This document shows positions 54,993-64,000 of a stretch of 64,000 nt of DNA, piece after piece. The notes under the pieces are model-generated. The model was given only the letters and a program-made list of their open reading frames with translations, did no database searches and was not told the DNA's origin. Positions within the stretch are counted from its first letter, which is position 1. Every line of letters starts with the position of its first letter. The translations under genes and the position numbers were made by a program. The stretch is from Castor canadensis (lineage: Eukaryota > Chordata > Mammalia > Rodentia > Castoridae): assembly GCF_047511655.1 (NCBI RefSeq), contig NC_133393.1, forward strand, positions 155,015,779 to 155,079,778, given 5' to 3'.

Positions 54993-56087
54993 CAAGCAAA
55001 TGAGCTATTCTGAAAGTTCAATAAAAGTAAGAACCTTTAACACAACTGATCAAGAAAAAAGGAATGAAGATACAAATGACTCCTCTCAGGAACTGAGGAA
55101 GCATCGCTAAGACTGGAGACACTAGTGGATAAAGGGATGCATGAACAACTGATAACCAACAAATGAAAGACAGATCTCTTGAAAAACACCAACTATCAAA
55201 AGTGACTTAATCAAGAAACCTGTATGGTCCCACATCTACCAAGAAAATTAAATTCCCAATTAAAACTTTCCCCAGAAATGAAATAAATGAATTTAAGAAA
55301 AAAAAAATCTTCATTCGTAGAGAGATTTTCTGGCAAATGCTGTCATGCTCTTAATCATATAGATCCTGTTCAGTCTTCCAACGCTTAAGGGCAAGGACAT
55401 TCCCCAGGATTTTACGAGGTCAGTATTCTGTGGACACCATGCTGCCAGTGTTGCCCAAAACCATTAACCAAACAAAGCTACTGCAGGAGAACTACAGACC
55501 CATACCCTCATGGATGTAAATACAAAGATCTTTAACAAAATATTGGCTAACTGAATTCAGTAACATCTAAGAGGACTCACATGTGACTGACTAGATTTAC
55601 CTTGGCAATACAAAGTTGGTCCAACGTTCGAAAACCACTGAATACAATTCATGACAGTAACAGAATCAAGGAAAAAAACATAAAGTCATTTCAGTAGATG
55701 TCAAAAAAGCATGACAAAATTCAACAGAATTTTGCAAAACTGGAGGCTACGGAGGTGCTCAGTGAGCCCAGCTTTCCCAGGTCAAACCTAAGTAGTTCCC
55801 CAACTGACCACAGGGTGAAATCCCTCCCATGCCCCCATTGTGTAGGCACCACCTTTTTCCTTGTGAGGCTACATTTCAGGGGCTCACTTCCCACCCTGCA
55901 GACCATCCCTGCACTTCTCACCTCCTAGTCTCTGCTCCTTCTAATCCTTCCATCTACAAGGCTGTCCCCTCACCTCTGCCTCTGGGATATCGCTCTCACT
56001 GCCCTAAAGATCTTACCTATTTTTCAGCCCTTTTCTCTGGATGCTGTTTTCTTTTAAAATTATTTATTCTGATGGTGCTTCTTTAAT

Positions 56088-56165
56088 CAAAAAATTGGGG
56101 GGGGGGATCTAACCCTTGTGCATGTTAGGCAAGTGGTATTTCACTGAGTTACATCCCCAGCCCTT
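56088..56165 (-). repeat. antisense tRNA-type SINE
   Basis: Reversed ID-like unit ('gatctaacccttgtgcatgt' to 'gttacatccccagccc'), with a G run in place of the usual spacer. Confidence 0.65.
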
Positions 56166-56169
56166 AGCA

Positions 56170-56640
56170 AATTCTTTGATAGCTTCCACAGTTTTGGGGA
56201 AGTTCAAATATTTTTTCTTTTCTGATGAGATTCCAACTAAAAATATGCTGTTACACCATTTGATACAGTCCTACAGTTCTGGGATACTTTGTGGCTCAGT
56301 CTGGGTAATTTCTACAGACCTATCTTCAAGTTCACATTTTTTTTTTCCCCTCCATGTGCCCTGAAGGCATTCTGCACCTCTGCTGGTTCTCACTAGCATT
56401 TCCACTATCTCCTTCTCTGCTGAAATCTCCATGCTTATGCATGTTATACATCTTTCTCACTAGCGCCCTTAATACACTAATCATGCTTGTTTCAAAATCC
56501 CCACTTGAGCCGATTCCTGATTGTTCTGGTTCTTGCAGTGGGTTTTCTGTTTCTGTTTTTTGTATGTCTCAACTTTCATTGAAAGCTGAACTTCCTTCCC
56601 AAGGTGGTAGAGGTGATCAACCAGTTTGAGCATGGACAGG
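56170..56640 (-). mobile_element. possible antisense L1 scrap
   Basis: The composition and phrases resemble the 5' part of the antisense L1 at 32.0-32.6 kb, but without a clear landmark. Confidence 0.35.
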
Positions 56641-58037
56641 CATGCCTGCCAGGGCTCACAGCGTGGGGTACGGAACCAATCTAGACAGTAGCCGAGGTTG
56701 GTTTGGGTTTGCTACTTGGCATTGTTATCCTCGGGCATCTATGGCTTCAAATTTCTTTAGCATTACCCATGCTTAGAAGTGAGATTTGTCCAGTGTTTTT
56801 TCTCAAAATCTGCTCCACCCTTGGCTTTAGTCTGTTATTCAGTGCCAGCGTGCATAGTGGTGTTGGGTGTCCTATTTGCCCCAACCAGCTGCAGGTTTAG
56901 ACAGGTCCCAGGTCCCTGGATCTCAAGTCTTGTTGGGAATTTGGCCTTCTTCCCAGCACAGGAGATGCCTAAAGATCTCAGAACAGGTTCCTGCCTCCCT
57001 ACCCCAGGGTTCCCTTTTAACACTGCCCAGAGGGCATTATTTGCTGCCCCTCCCCCAGCGGTCTAAGGTTTTTATTCCATTAGGAAAAAGGATCCGGGCA
57101 CCTGAGCAGCAGCCCCCTCCTCCTCCAGGTCCGCACCACCAGGTAAGCTTTCTGCCTCTTGCTCTGCTCCCAGTCTTTCCCTCGTGCAGCACACAGGGCA
57201 CGCTGGCGAAGAGCCCAGAGTGGGTGCAAGCTCCTTTGTTCCTGGGGCTCCCAGGGTCCCTATTCCTTCCCCGCGGGCCACCTGGTATACGTGGTATACA
57301 GCACTTCATTAAAACTTGTAGTAATACTCCTCCCAGGCTCTCCGCGGGGCCCGAGGCCCCCTCTTTCCTGGGATTTCTGGTTAAGTGGTCCCCCTGCGAC
57401 CGCAGCTGTCTAATGGGTTCAGCAACACTGATGTTTATCCAGCTTTGTCTCCTAATTTCGGCGGGTCTTTCCGAGTTCGGGCCCCTGGCTACCGGCTGTG
57501 CCCTCCTCCGCGCACGGGGGTGTGCCGTAAGCCGGCGGTATGAGCTTTGGCCTAGGGCAGCCCCCGTGCAAGCCTTGCGCGGGTTCCGAGTGACTTTTAA
57601 AAATGAAAATGCTATTTGGGATGTGACAGAAACCCATTCAGCTTCCCAACTTGATTGGCGCGACCGAGGTCCTCGCCGCGGCCTCGGCTCTTCGCTCGGA
57701 CCCGCGCACTGGCCGTCCCCTGCCTGGCACCGCACCCTCCCACCCTGCCACCTCTCGGGGTGAGCAGGGCTCCGCCCAGCTACCGACACCCTGGGCCCCG
57801 GCTCGCCAACCCGAGCGGCCCGCCCTGCGTCCAGCGTTGGGTCCCGAACACAGCACGCTCGCAGCCCTCAGGCCTCCAGGCTGCGCACAGCCGGACGCTG
57901 GGAGCCACGGGCGCCGGGAGCCACTGGCGCCAAAAGGGCGCTGGGCCCGCAGTCGACGCGCTCGCTCCCGTAGCACACGCCGCGCGCACTCACCACCCAC
58001 TCACCATCAGCTGCCGACGCGCGTATCCGAGTCCCAC

Positions 58038-58052
58038 GGCGCATGCGCAGCC
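58038..58052. promoter_or_regulatory. NRF1-type site 1
   Basis: The 15-mer GGCGCATGCGCAGCC contains the palindromic NRF1 consensus GCGCATGCGC. NRF1 is known to bind such sites in CpG-island promoters. Binding here is inferred. Confidence 0.65.
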
Positions 58053-58079
58053 CCGCCCCCGGAGGGCCGGCCAGCCCCG

Positions 58080-58094
58080 GGCGCATGCGCAGCC
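58080..58094. promoter_or_regulatory. NRF1-type site 2
   Basis: An exact second copy of the same 15-mer sits 42 bp from the first, close to four helical turns. Confidence 0.65.
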
Positions 58095-58150
58095 TTCTCG
58101 GGGGGGGCGGGGTTTCGCGTGTGTCTCCCGCTTCCGGTCGGTGAGGTACA

Positions 58151-59686
58151 CAGGCTTCAGAACGCAGCAGGCATCCATGCTTTTGTGGGGATCCGTGGGC
58201 TGAGAAGCGCCGCGTGCGGGTCTCTCTGGGCCAGAGCCAGCTAACTTGGCCTACACTTATGGTCGCCAGGAGGCGCTCCTCTTCTCCCAGGGTTCTGCAG
58301 AGTCGAGGTCGCTGGCGCGGGGCCCTTTGGGTGTGGGATGGGAGGGGTACGGCAGGGGTGCAGCTTGACTCACTTCAGTCCCTTTTCACGCACCCTTACG
58401 GGTAAGACGCCCGGACCTCATCTCCCCCAACACATCGTCGGCCCCGCACGCAGGAGGCGTCTGTGTCCCCCTGAAGCCCACTTGTGCCTTGCGACCTTTA
58501 CAAAACTGGGAGGTCACAGTGCTACTCCAGAGCCTCAGAGTAGCCTGCGAAATCCCTGGCGGTCAGTGCCTCGCCCTCTTTTCAACCTCCGGGGGCCTCT
58601 CCACTTGCACCCGGCACCAGCCACAGCAACTTCTTGCGTTCCCCTGTTTCTGGTGCCCGGGACACTGTTCCCTAACTGTGAAATGCTCGCCTCCTGTGTA
58701 TATAAGGCACCAATCTGTGGGGTCAGGGGCCCGGATTCTGAAACCAGCGAGCCAGGCTTGGCCTGTGGGCTCTACTCCTGGCCAGCTGGAGACTCTCCTC
58801 AATCGCAGGTGGGGCTTCACCTGTGCCTTGGGGGTGGCAGGGTTTGCGCCCCTCCTTTCCTAACAATTAAAGGGTTTTAGGGATTTAGCTAACCAGAGAG
58901 AAGACCAACCTCACAACAGCATTCTTCCTTGCTAGCCTGTATCACCAGCCTGCAGTCTCCCATCCTGCCCCAGTCTTCCACATACTGCTGTTTATGGGGT
59001 CCCCTATACCCTTTCCCAAGTCCCATGAAGCCTGTGCACAGTCATTGCCAATAGGTGTTGTGTCTCTCTGTTCCTTATAGACTAAAACTTACCTTTGATT
59101 TGCTAAGACACATTTAAAGTTGCCAAGTTGCCTCAGACTGGGCTCTGGGACTTCCTCTTTCCTGGAATTGAGAAGAGAGGATTCCAGAATGCATTTTAAC
59201 AATACCAGACACTAGAACCACTCTTAGACCTGGGCAGGATTAGCAAGTAGTTTGATTTCATTACTGGTAAAGATGACATCAGCTGTGCTTACAACAATGA
59301 TATTCTTTGGATCAATTCAAAGATTATATGCTAGATTCAAAAATAATGCTTTGCTTTTATTTTCCAGATCTGCCTAAAGGTGGAACATCTTGATGAAGCA
59401 TTTCAAATTTGACCTATAACCATTCTGAGATACATAATGGTAATCTCACAAATGCTAAAACAATTCAACTGAATTTAGACAAGTTATCCATACACTGTAA
59501 CAGGTAAGTGAAATAATAATACTTAAATAGCAGACCCTGGTCTGGCAGAACAAGTAGCTAATTTTAACATTGAGCTGTCCCCAGTTATTAGAAAAAGCTT
59601 GTCAAAAATCCAAAAGGATTGAAAATACTTCATAAAGTTTTAGACAAAAATGGTTTCCCAAAGGAAACTGCATGTAAAATAAGCAT
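58151..59686. other. intergenic stretch downstream of the CpG island
   Basis: No repeat is named. The 180-codon ORF at 58338-58880 is a GC-rich by-product with no domain. Composition drops to AT-rich after about 59050. Confidence 0.5.
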
Positions 59687-59778
59687 AAGGGGCTGGAGAA
59701 GTGGCTCAAGTTGTAGAGCACCTGCCTAACAAGAGTGAGGCCCTGAGTTTAAACCCCAGTACCACCAAAAAAAAAAAG
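59687..59778 (+). repeat. stand-alone tRNA-type SINE
   Basis: The text ggggctggagaagtggctca to gtttaaaccccagtacc is followed by an A tail, without a B1 head. Confidence 0.85.
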
Positions 59779-60029
59779 TATTAAAGTGACCTTGGAATAC
59801 AATGTAAGGATGTAAGGAATTAAAACTAGGAAACAGAAACATTTTCTGGAATCTGAAGATTCATGAACAAACAGTCCTGGAACAAAATTGCTATAGAGAC
59901 AAATTATCACCACTGTAGCCAAGGTATAGTCTATTCTGCATATGAGCAACCTACAGCAGCTTTCAGGTTTTTAAAATAATATCTCAGCACTGAAAAGTGT
60001 AAAAGCAGAAAAACTTAAAATTCTTGTAA

Positions 60030-60229
60030 GAGCCAGGCACTGGTGGCTCACGCCTGTAATCCTAGCTACTCAGGAGGCAGAGATCAGGAGGATCAAGGTT
60101 CAAAGTCAGAAAATAGTTCATAAGACCCTACCTTGAAAATACCTAACATGAAAAGGGTTGGTGGAATGGCTCAAGGTGTAGGCCCTGAGGTCAAGCTCCA
60201 GTACCACAAAAAAAAAAAAAAAAAAAAAC
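60030..60229 (+). repeat. composite SINE with shortened tRNA monomer
   Basis: The same shortened tRNA part ('ggctcaaggtgtaggccctg') is seen as at 27090 and 31133, with a 20-nt A tail. It abuts the left copy of the local tandem duplication. Confidence 0.9.
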
Positions 60230-60230
60230 A

Positions 60231-60589
60231 CTTGAAATGGTGCTAATAGCAAAATGAGAACATTTTATACAATGAAAAACGATAAGTTTTCTTATGCACC
60301 TTCCTAGCAGTGTTTAACATATCATTTGTGGTTCAATTCTGAATCTAAAGTTTTAAGAGTCATTTGTAATTCGGTTGCTATTCCCTCAGCAGACTGGCTT
60401 GAAATGGTGCTAATAGCAAAATGATAACATTTTATACAATGAAAAACATTTTGTAATATTTTCTGCATCATAAGTTTTCCTATGCACCTTCCTAGCAGTG
60501 CTTAACATATCATTTGTGGTTCAATTCTGAATCTAAAGTTTTAAGAGTCATTTGTAATTCCGGTTGCTATTCCCTCAGCAGACTGGCTT
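60231..60589 (+). repeat. local tandem duplication, two copies
   Basis: Copy A is 60231-60397 and copy B 60398-60589, both starting cttgaaatggtgctaatagc and ending at cagcagactgg. They are nearly identical apart from a block of about 25 nt ('ttttgtaatattttctgc' region) present only in copy B. Confidence 0.92.
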
Positions 60590-63500
60590 CCCCTAAATGA
60601 AATAGTTAAGCATACCTACAAAGCATAATACTCAGAAAAAGTTTCCAACTTGGCACTGTTGTCAATAAAAGACAATTATATGAAAATAATCAGCACAGTT
60701 TTTCTGAAATGAAGGCAAGAAAAATGAAATTTATGGAATAGATGCATAATTTACAGTTTACATATGTCTTTTGGTACTCATCCAAGTATTAGTAACCCAT
60801 CAATAGAACATCCAGCGGTCACAATAAGAAGAAATTCAGCTACTTTGGGTATTTTGCCAGTTTTCAGCTATATAGAAACCATAGCTAGACACATAGCTTC
60901 TTATTTTGTCCTTCTGATGGTGTATTTATCAAGGTATGGTCATAACATTTTATGCAACAGCTTGTAAGCATGTCATAACTTTGGAATATTTATATATGCA
61001 GAAATTTATACTCTTGCCTTTGCCCCACAAATGTTAGGGGTGGGATTTCTGGGAAAAATAATTGCCTAAATGTTATGGGAATACTTATAAAATTGGGTCT
61101 TAAAGATTATTGAAATGCTGAATAAATATTGTGCATTGCATATTTAAGACCGAGACAGGAACTCTGAGTGTTGGATTGAATATGGATTATAATTAAAGTA
61201 TTGCTAATAACAGCAAAAGAGGGTGTGTTAACTTTATTACAACCAATACTGTATGAAGAGAAAACTTATAAAAAGAAAATGGTTTGTTTTGGCTCGTTAT
61301 TTTAGAGACTCATGATGAATTGGTCTCTTTGCTTTGGGCAAGGCAACACAACATGGTGGATGGCAGAATAAAACCATTCACCTCATGTCTGGAGCAAAAG
61401 GGGAAGAGAAAGGGTAGGCCCATTATCCTCTTCAAGTGTACACCCCCTAAAGTCCTAATGCCCCTACCATCTCTGAAAGGTTCCACCACCTCCCAGTAGC
61501 ACCACCCTAGGGACCATGCCTTTAACACTGGCCTTCGGGGACATTTAAGATCCACCATGATAGCAAGGAATCCTGGAGAAGCGGGATCCGTTACGCATCT
61601 CATTTCATTCTTAAGTATGATGCTGTTCATCCCATCCTCCGTTTTGCAAATAACGCTGAGGTCTAAAAGCCTTCATTTTTCTTTTTGTGCTAAGTAATGA
61701 AATTTTAGAAGTGGACCTTAAAATGTAAGTCTTCCCAGTTAACAAAAAAGTTAGAAATACATGGATATGTCCCCTCCTCCCTGTAGCTACCGAGGGAGCT
61801 TTCTACACGTAAAGCTCGTTGGCTATTCTGAGTTAAGAATGGGCTAAATTGAGACTAAATATCTGTCTTGTTTCCTGTCCAATAATGAAAGCTGGGAGGG
61901 TAGTCCTGACTGCAGCCAGCTGTCCTGGAAGGACATTGAGAACAAAGGCGTCTCAAAAGATTCCTGCAGAAACTGTTGCCACATCCTGCAGAAACAACCT
62001 TCAAAAAAGCCTGCATTTTGATTTGTATTTCTTGATTCCCTCTCTCCCTGATAATGTTACAATTGGCATCTCTATGTTTTTGAACTGTACAACTGTTTGT
62101 CATTGCTCTGTCCAATTAGAAGAAAACCCTGAGACTCAAAATTCTTTCTCAACAGGAGTGTGAAAAACTCTGCTGTAGTTCCAGTTTTCACCAAGAAGTC
62201 AAGAGCTTGTGTCAATCCACATGGCTGCTGTCTAGGTCCTGGCTCAGACCACCTCTGGTGTGAGCTCCCAGGCCCTCTGTTGTGGACTCTCTCATCAACT
62301 GGTCCCCAGGGAGACCCTGGAGCCTCTCAGGTGGGCTGCCCACTCAGGCCCCGTGACACCTGCCCCTGGTACTTATCTCAGGGAAGGTAGGCCAGCCAGT
62401 GTCACCCTGAACAGGCCTCACACCTGGGGAGAGGCAGATCACTAAATTTGGGGAAGAATGCCTGGCATATCCTCCCACAGAGCACATAAGTCTCTGCCTC
62501 CCCTGCTAGCCAACAGTCTCCACCACCTCTAAGGGCAGCTACCTGGAGCCAAGACTTACCCTTCCTCCACCCCTGCAGTCTGAAGTTCAATGGGCAAGTG
62601 CATTTGACCAGACTACAGCCAGCCTCTACCAATAGAAAGTAATCATTTGGCCCCTTGTTTACCTTTTCTCAATCTGTTCAAAAGTTAAGAGAGGTGCTAC
62701 CTGATGAACAAACATGGGTTCCAGGTGTGACAGCAAGCCAGGAGAGGCTGAGCTACCCCCATGACCTCCCACCAGAGGAATCTGACCTCTAACACTCTAA
62801 CCTTGTGAGTGGCCTTGGGTGAGTCATTGTCCTCTTCATTTTCTTACCTGGCAGAGACTAACCCTGCTGGGTTCTCTAGGAGAAAGGATGGAAAGTGTGT
62901 GCACGTGCCTGCAGGAGCACAGCATGCTACGGCCAGTCCGGTGCAGCTGGGGAACCAGGCACTAACTTGAGTACAGAGCAGCCACCACCTAATTTGGTTG
63001 TCCCCCTTTTCTGGCTCCTGGTTTTGAGGGCATTTACTGTGTGTCTGCCCTATACGAAGAAATCGCTGCACACTTCACCAAAGAAATCTTACATTTAATT
63101 GTGATAAATGTTAAAGTGGCATAAATGAACATGCTTCTTAGTGAAAATACAACAGCACCTCGCTCTTGTTTTCTTTAACAATAAGCCATTTTACTTACTC
63201 CCAAACAACCCACCATGCCTAAGTCCTGGATGCATGTATTGCTGTTTTCAATGTGTAATGTAGTTCCATGTGAACCCATGTGCATCTTTTTGTTAACAAA
63301 AGCTATGTCTCTTTGTTGGAATATGTTATTAAAGAGTTGCGTGCACAGCAGCAGCCTGAGGGAATAAGTGAGAAGCTTCAGATTTCTGGTCCCAGTCTCC
63401 CATCCCTGCATTCTCAAGCTCAAAACCAAGTCCTGGAACTCTTCAACCCTAGCCAGGAAGGAATTGGGAGGCGAGGCTTCACAACCCTGGTCTGCAAAGG

Positions 63501-63880
63501 GGACTCCTTCAGAAGGAGGAGGAGTCTGGGGCTCTGCTCAGTCCTGGCCAGTTCCAGAATAGGGCCTGGTTATCTGCTTTCCTCAAAAATGGTTCTCTCA
63601 CTGCTCCACATGTGCAGGCTCCCAGGAAAGGAGGGCTGCCCCCAAACGGGGGTGGGAGGCTGTTCGTCTGTATAATTTTCATCTAGAGGTAGGCAGTTGA
63701 TTCCCATATCCTAATCCTCCTTTTCCCTAACACTCCACTCTACTCTTACTTTCATGTTCTGTGAGCAGGACACAGAGTGAGGATACTTCCAAATGTGGAG
63801 GTGTGCAAGACTGAGCCACTAGACATTCCTTAATCATATTTGGGGACACTTTTGCTCATTGCTCTTGAAACCCTCACTGG
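60590..63880. other. intergenic stretch before PKDREJ
   Basis: An ancient repeat related in wording to the one at 14395 lies at about 61285-61560 ('aaggttccaccacctcccag'). The rest is unassigned, and its right part should include the PKDREJ 3' UTR. A minus-strand ATTAAA near 63092-63097 is one possible poly(A) signal. Confidence 0.45.
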
Positions 63881-64000
63881 TCAAACAACAAGGTAAACCA
63901 TTTTCTTCCCATTGATGTTTCTGGTCTTCAGCCCCAGGTACCGGTGACTGTTCTTCTCTGGCTGCCCATATAGCATTTCATCAAAGAAGTCAGGCTCATC
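63881..64000 (-). CDS. PKDREJ: PKDREJ, C-terminal end (partial, runs off the window)
   Basis: The minus strand is open from the window edge to TGA at 63883-63881, giving 39 codons ending KTRNINGKKMVYLVV. I recognise this as a polycystin-family tail, and its place and strand beyond CDPF1 fit PKDREJ in human. The family is a large, single-exon, sperm-expressed membrane protein with REJ and polycystin domains, linked to sperm capacitation. Only the cytoplasmic tail is here. It could be missed by ORF callers because it has no start codon in the window. Confidence 0.75.
   Translation of the reverse strand, partial: DEPDFFDEMLYGQPEKNSHRYLGLKTRNINGKKMVYLVV

Larger units (their letters stand above)
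54060..55740 (+). mobile_element. old L1 ORF2 remnant
   Basis: L1-type wording ('gagggaaatttctatcttta', 'aggaaagaatgcttaaaatc', 'ccataccctcatggatgtaa') is split by SINEs at 54432 and 54799. Frames are broken. It lies antisense to CDPF1. Confidence 0.7.
53869..58004 (-). other. CDPF1: CDPF1 5' intron (inferred)
   Basis: A minus-strand donor (ATG|gtgagt at 58005/58004) inside the CpG island and the acceptor before the ATG at 53868 frame a 4.1-kb intron. It holds a plus-strand L1 remnant (54060-55740) with two nested composite SINEs, an antisense tRNA-type SINE and a probable L1 scrap (56170-56640). Bases 56640-57640 are increasingly GC-rich with nothing I can assign. Confidence 0.6.
57640..58150. 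promoter_or_regulatory. CDPF1: CpG-island promoter of CDPF1
   Basis: This is the only CpG-dense stretch in the window. It contains two GCGCATGCGC palindromes (58039-58048 and 58081-58090), GC boxes (CCCCGCCCCC at 58051-58060 and GGGGCGGGG near 58104-58112) and an ETS-type CTTCCGG at 58131-58137. There is no TATA box that I can see. It is a typical housekeeping promoter, oriented towards CDPF1 on the minus strand by the donor at 58004. Confidence 0.75.
58005..58150 (-). other. CDPF1: probable CDPF1 non-coding first exon
   Basis: Inferred from a strong minus-strand donor (gatg|gtgagtggg) in the CpG island and the need for an upstream exon. The transcription start is not visible and may lie anywhere between about 58040 and 58150. 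Spliced to the next exon, the junction reads ATG|ATGGCG, so a second in-frame ATG is possible just before the expected start. Confidence 0.5.

Noticed and set aside
56867-57789. 298-codon plus-strand and 250-codon minus-strand ORFs overlapping each other
   Set aside because: Opposed long ORFs in rising GC content just before a CpG island, with no recognisable motifs. They lie within the inferred CDPF1 intron.
57651-58244. 197-codon plus-strand ORF across the CpG island (with overlapping 182- and 180-codon ORFs)
   Set aside because: GC-rich DNA lacks stop codons by chance. The translation is low-complexity Ala/Pro/Arg, with no domain and long ORFs in several frames at once.

Overview
This is a mammalian (rodent-type) chromosomal window. 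It carries split genes with GT-AG introns, many 7SL/tRNA composite SINEs, L1 fragments and one CpG island. Three genes are supported. PPARA (+) is present from its first coding exon to its last and encodes an intact 468-residue nuclear receptor. CDPF1 (-) is a 119-residue protein in three coding exons. The last 39 codons of a gene that I read as PKDREJ (-) lie at the right edge. The order PPARA > < CDPF1 < PKDREJ matches human 22q13.31. The PPARA ligand-binding domain carries residues I associate with rodent orthologues, such as Met279. The SINEs (a B1-like head, then a tRNA-like tail ending near 'gttcaaaccccagtaccac') and the young L1 type look to me like beaver (Castor). The rodent call is fairly firm. 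The beaver call is a recollection of repeat style and is not proven.

Layout. Bases 1-26,799 are most likely PPARA 5' intron sequence. They are a mosaic of old L1 pieces, two younger L1 insertions (18.8-20.4 kb and 24.9-25.9 kb), SINEs and repeat-poor stretches; I could not recognise a non-coding 5' exon there. Bases 26,800-45,517 hold the six coding exons (208, 161, 139, 203, 448 and 248 coding nt) and five introns of 8138, 1916, 703, 5389 and 1126 nt. A SINE-free 4.6 kb stretch follows the stop codon and ends at the AATAAA at 50,111; I read it as the PPARA 3' UTR. CDPF1 lies convergently at 51,491-53,868. Its probable non-coding first exon and CpG-island promoter are near 58.0-58.15 kb, with two identical NRF1-type palindromes, GC boxes and an ETS site. 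The rest, to 63,880, is intergenic with SINEs and a local tandem duplication, and then the PKDREJ tail begins.

How the genes relate. PPARA is the fatty-acid-sensing transcription factor that, with RXR, switches on fatty-acid oxidation. CDPF1 is a small cysteine-rich protein of unknown role. PKDREJ is a sperm polycystin-family membrane protein. They are neighbours by old synteny and do not form a pathway.

Hunt result. I found no undescribed gene system. The best leads are two unusual residues in PPARA zinc finger 2 (Gly142 in the D-box and His155 in the CQxC motif), a recurrent SINE architecture with two or three 7SL-like monomers before the tRNA monomer and a shared junction, the paired NRF1 sites of the CDPF1 promoter, and the tandem duplication at 60.2-60.6 kb.
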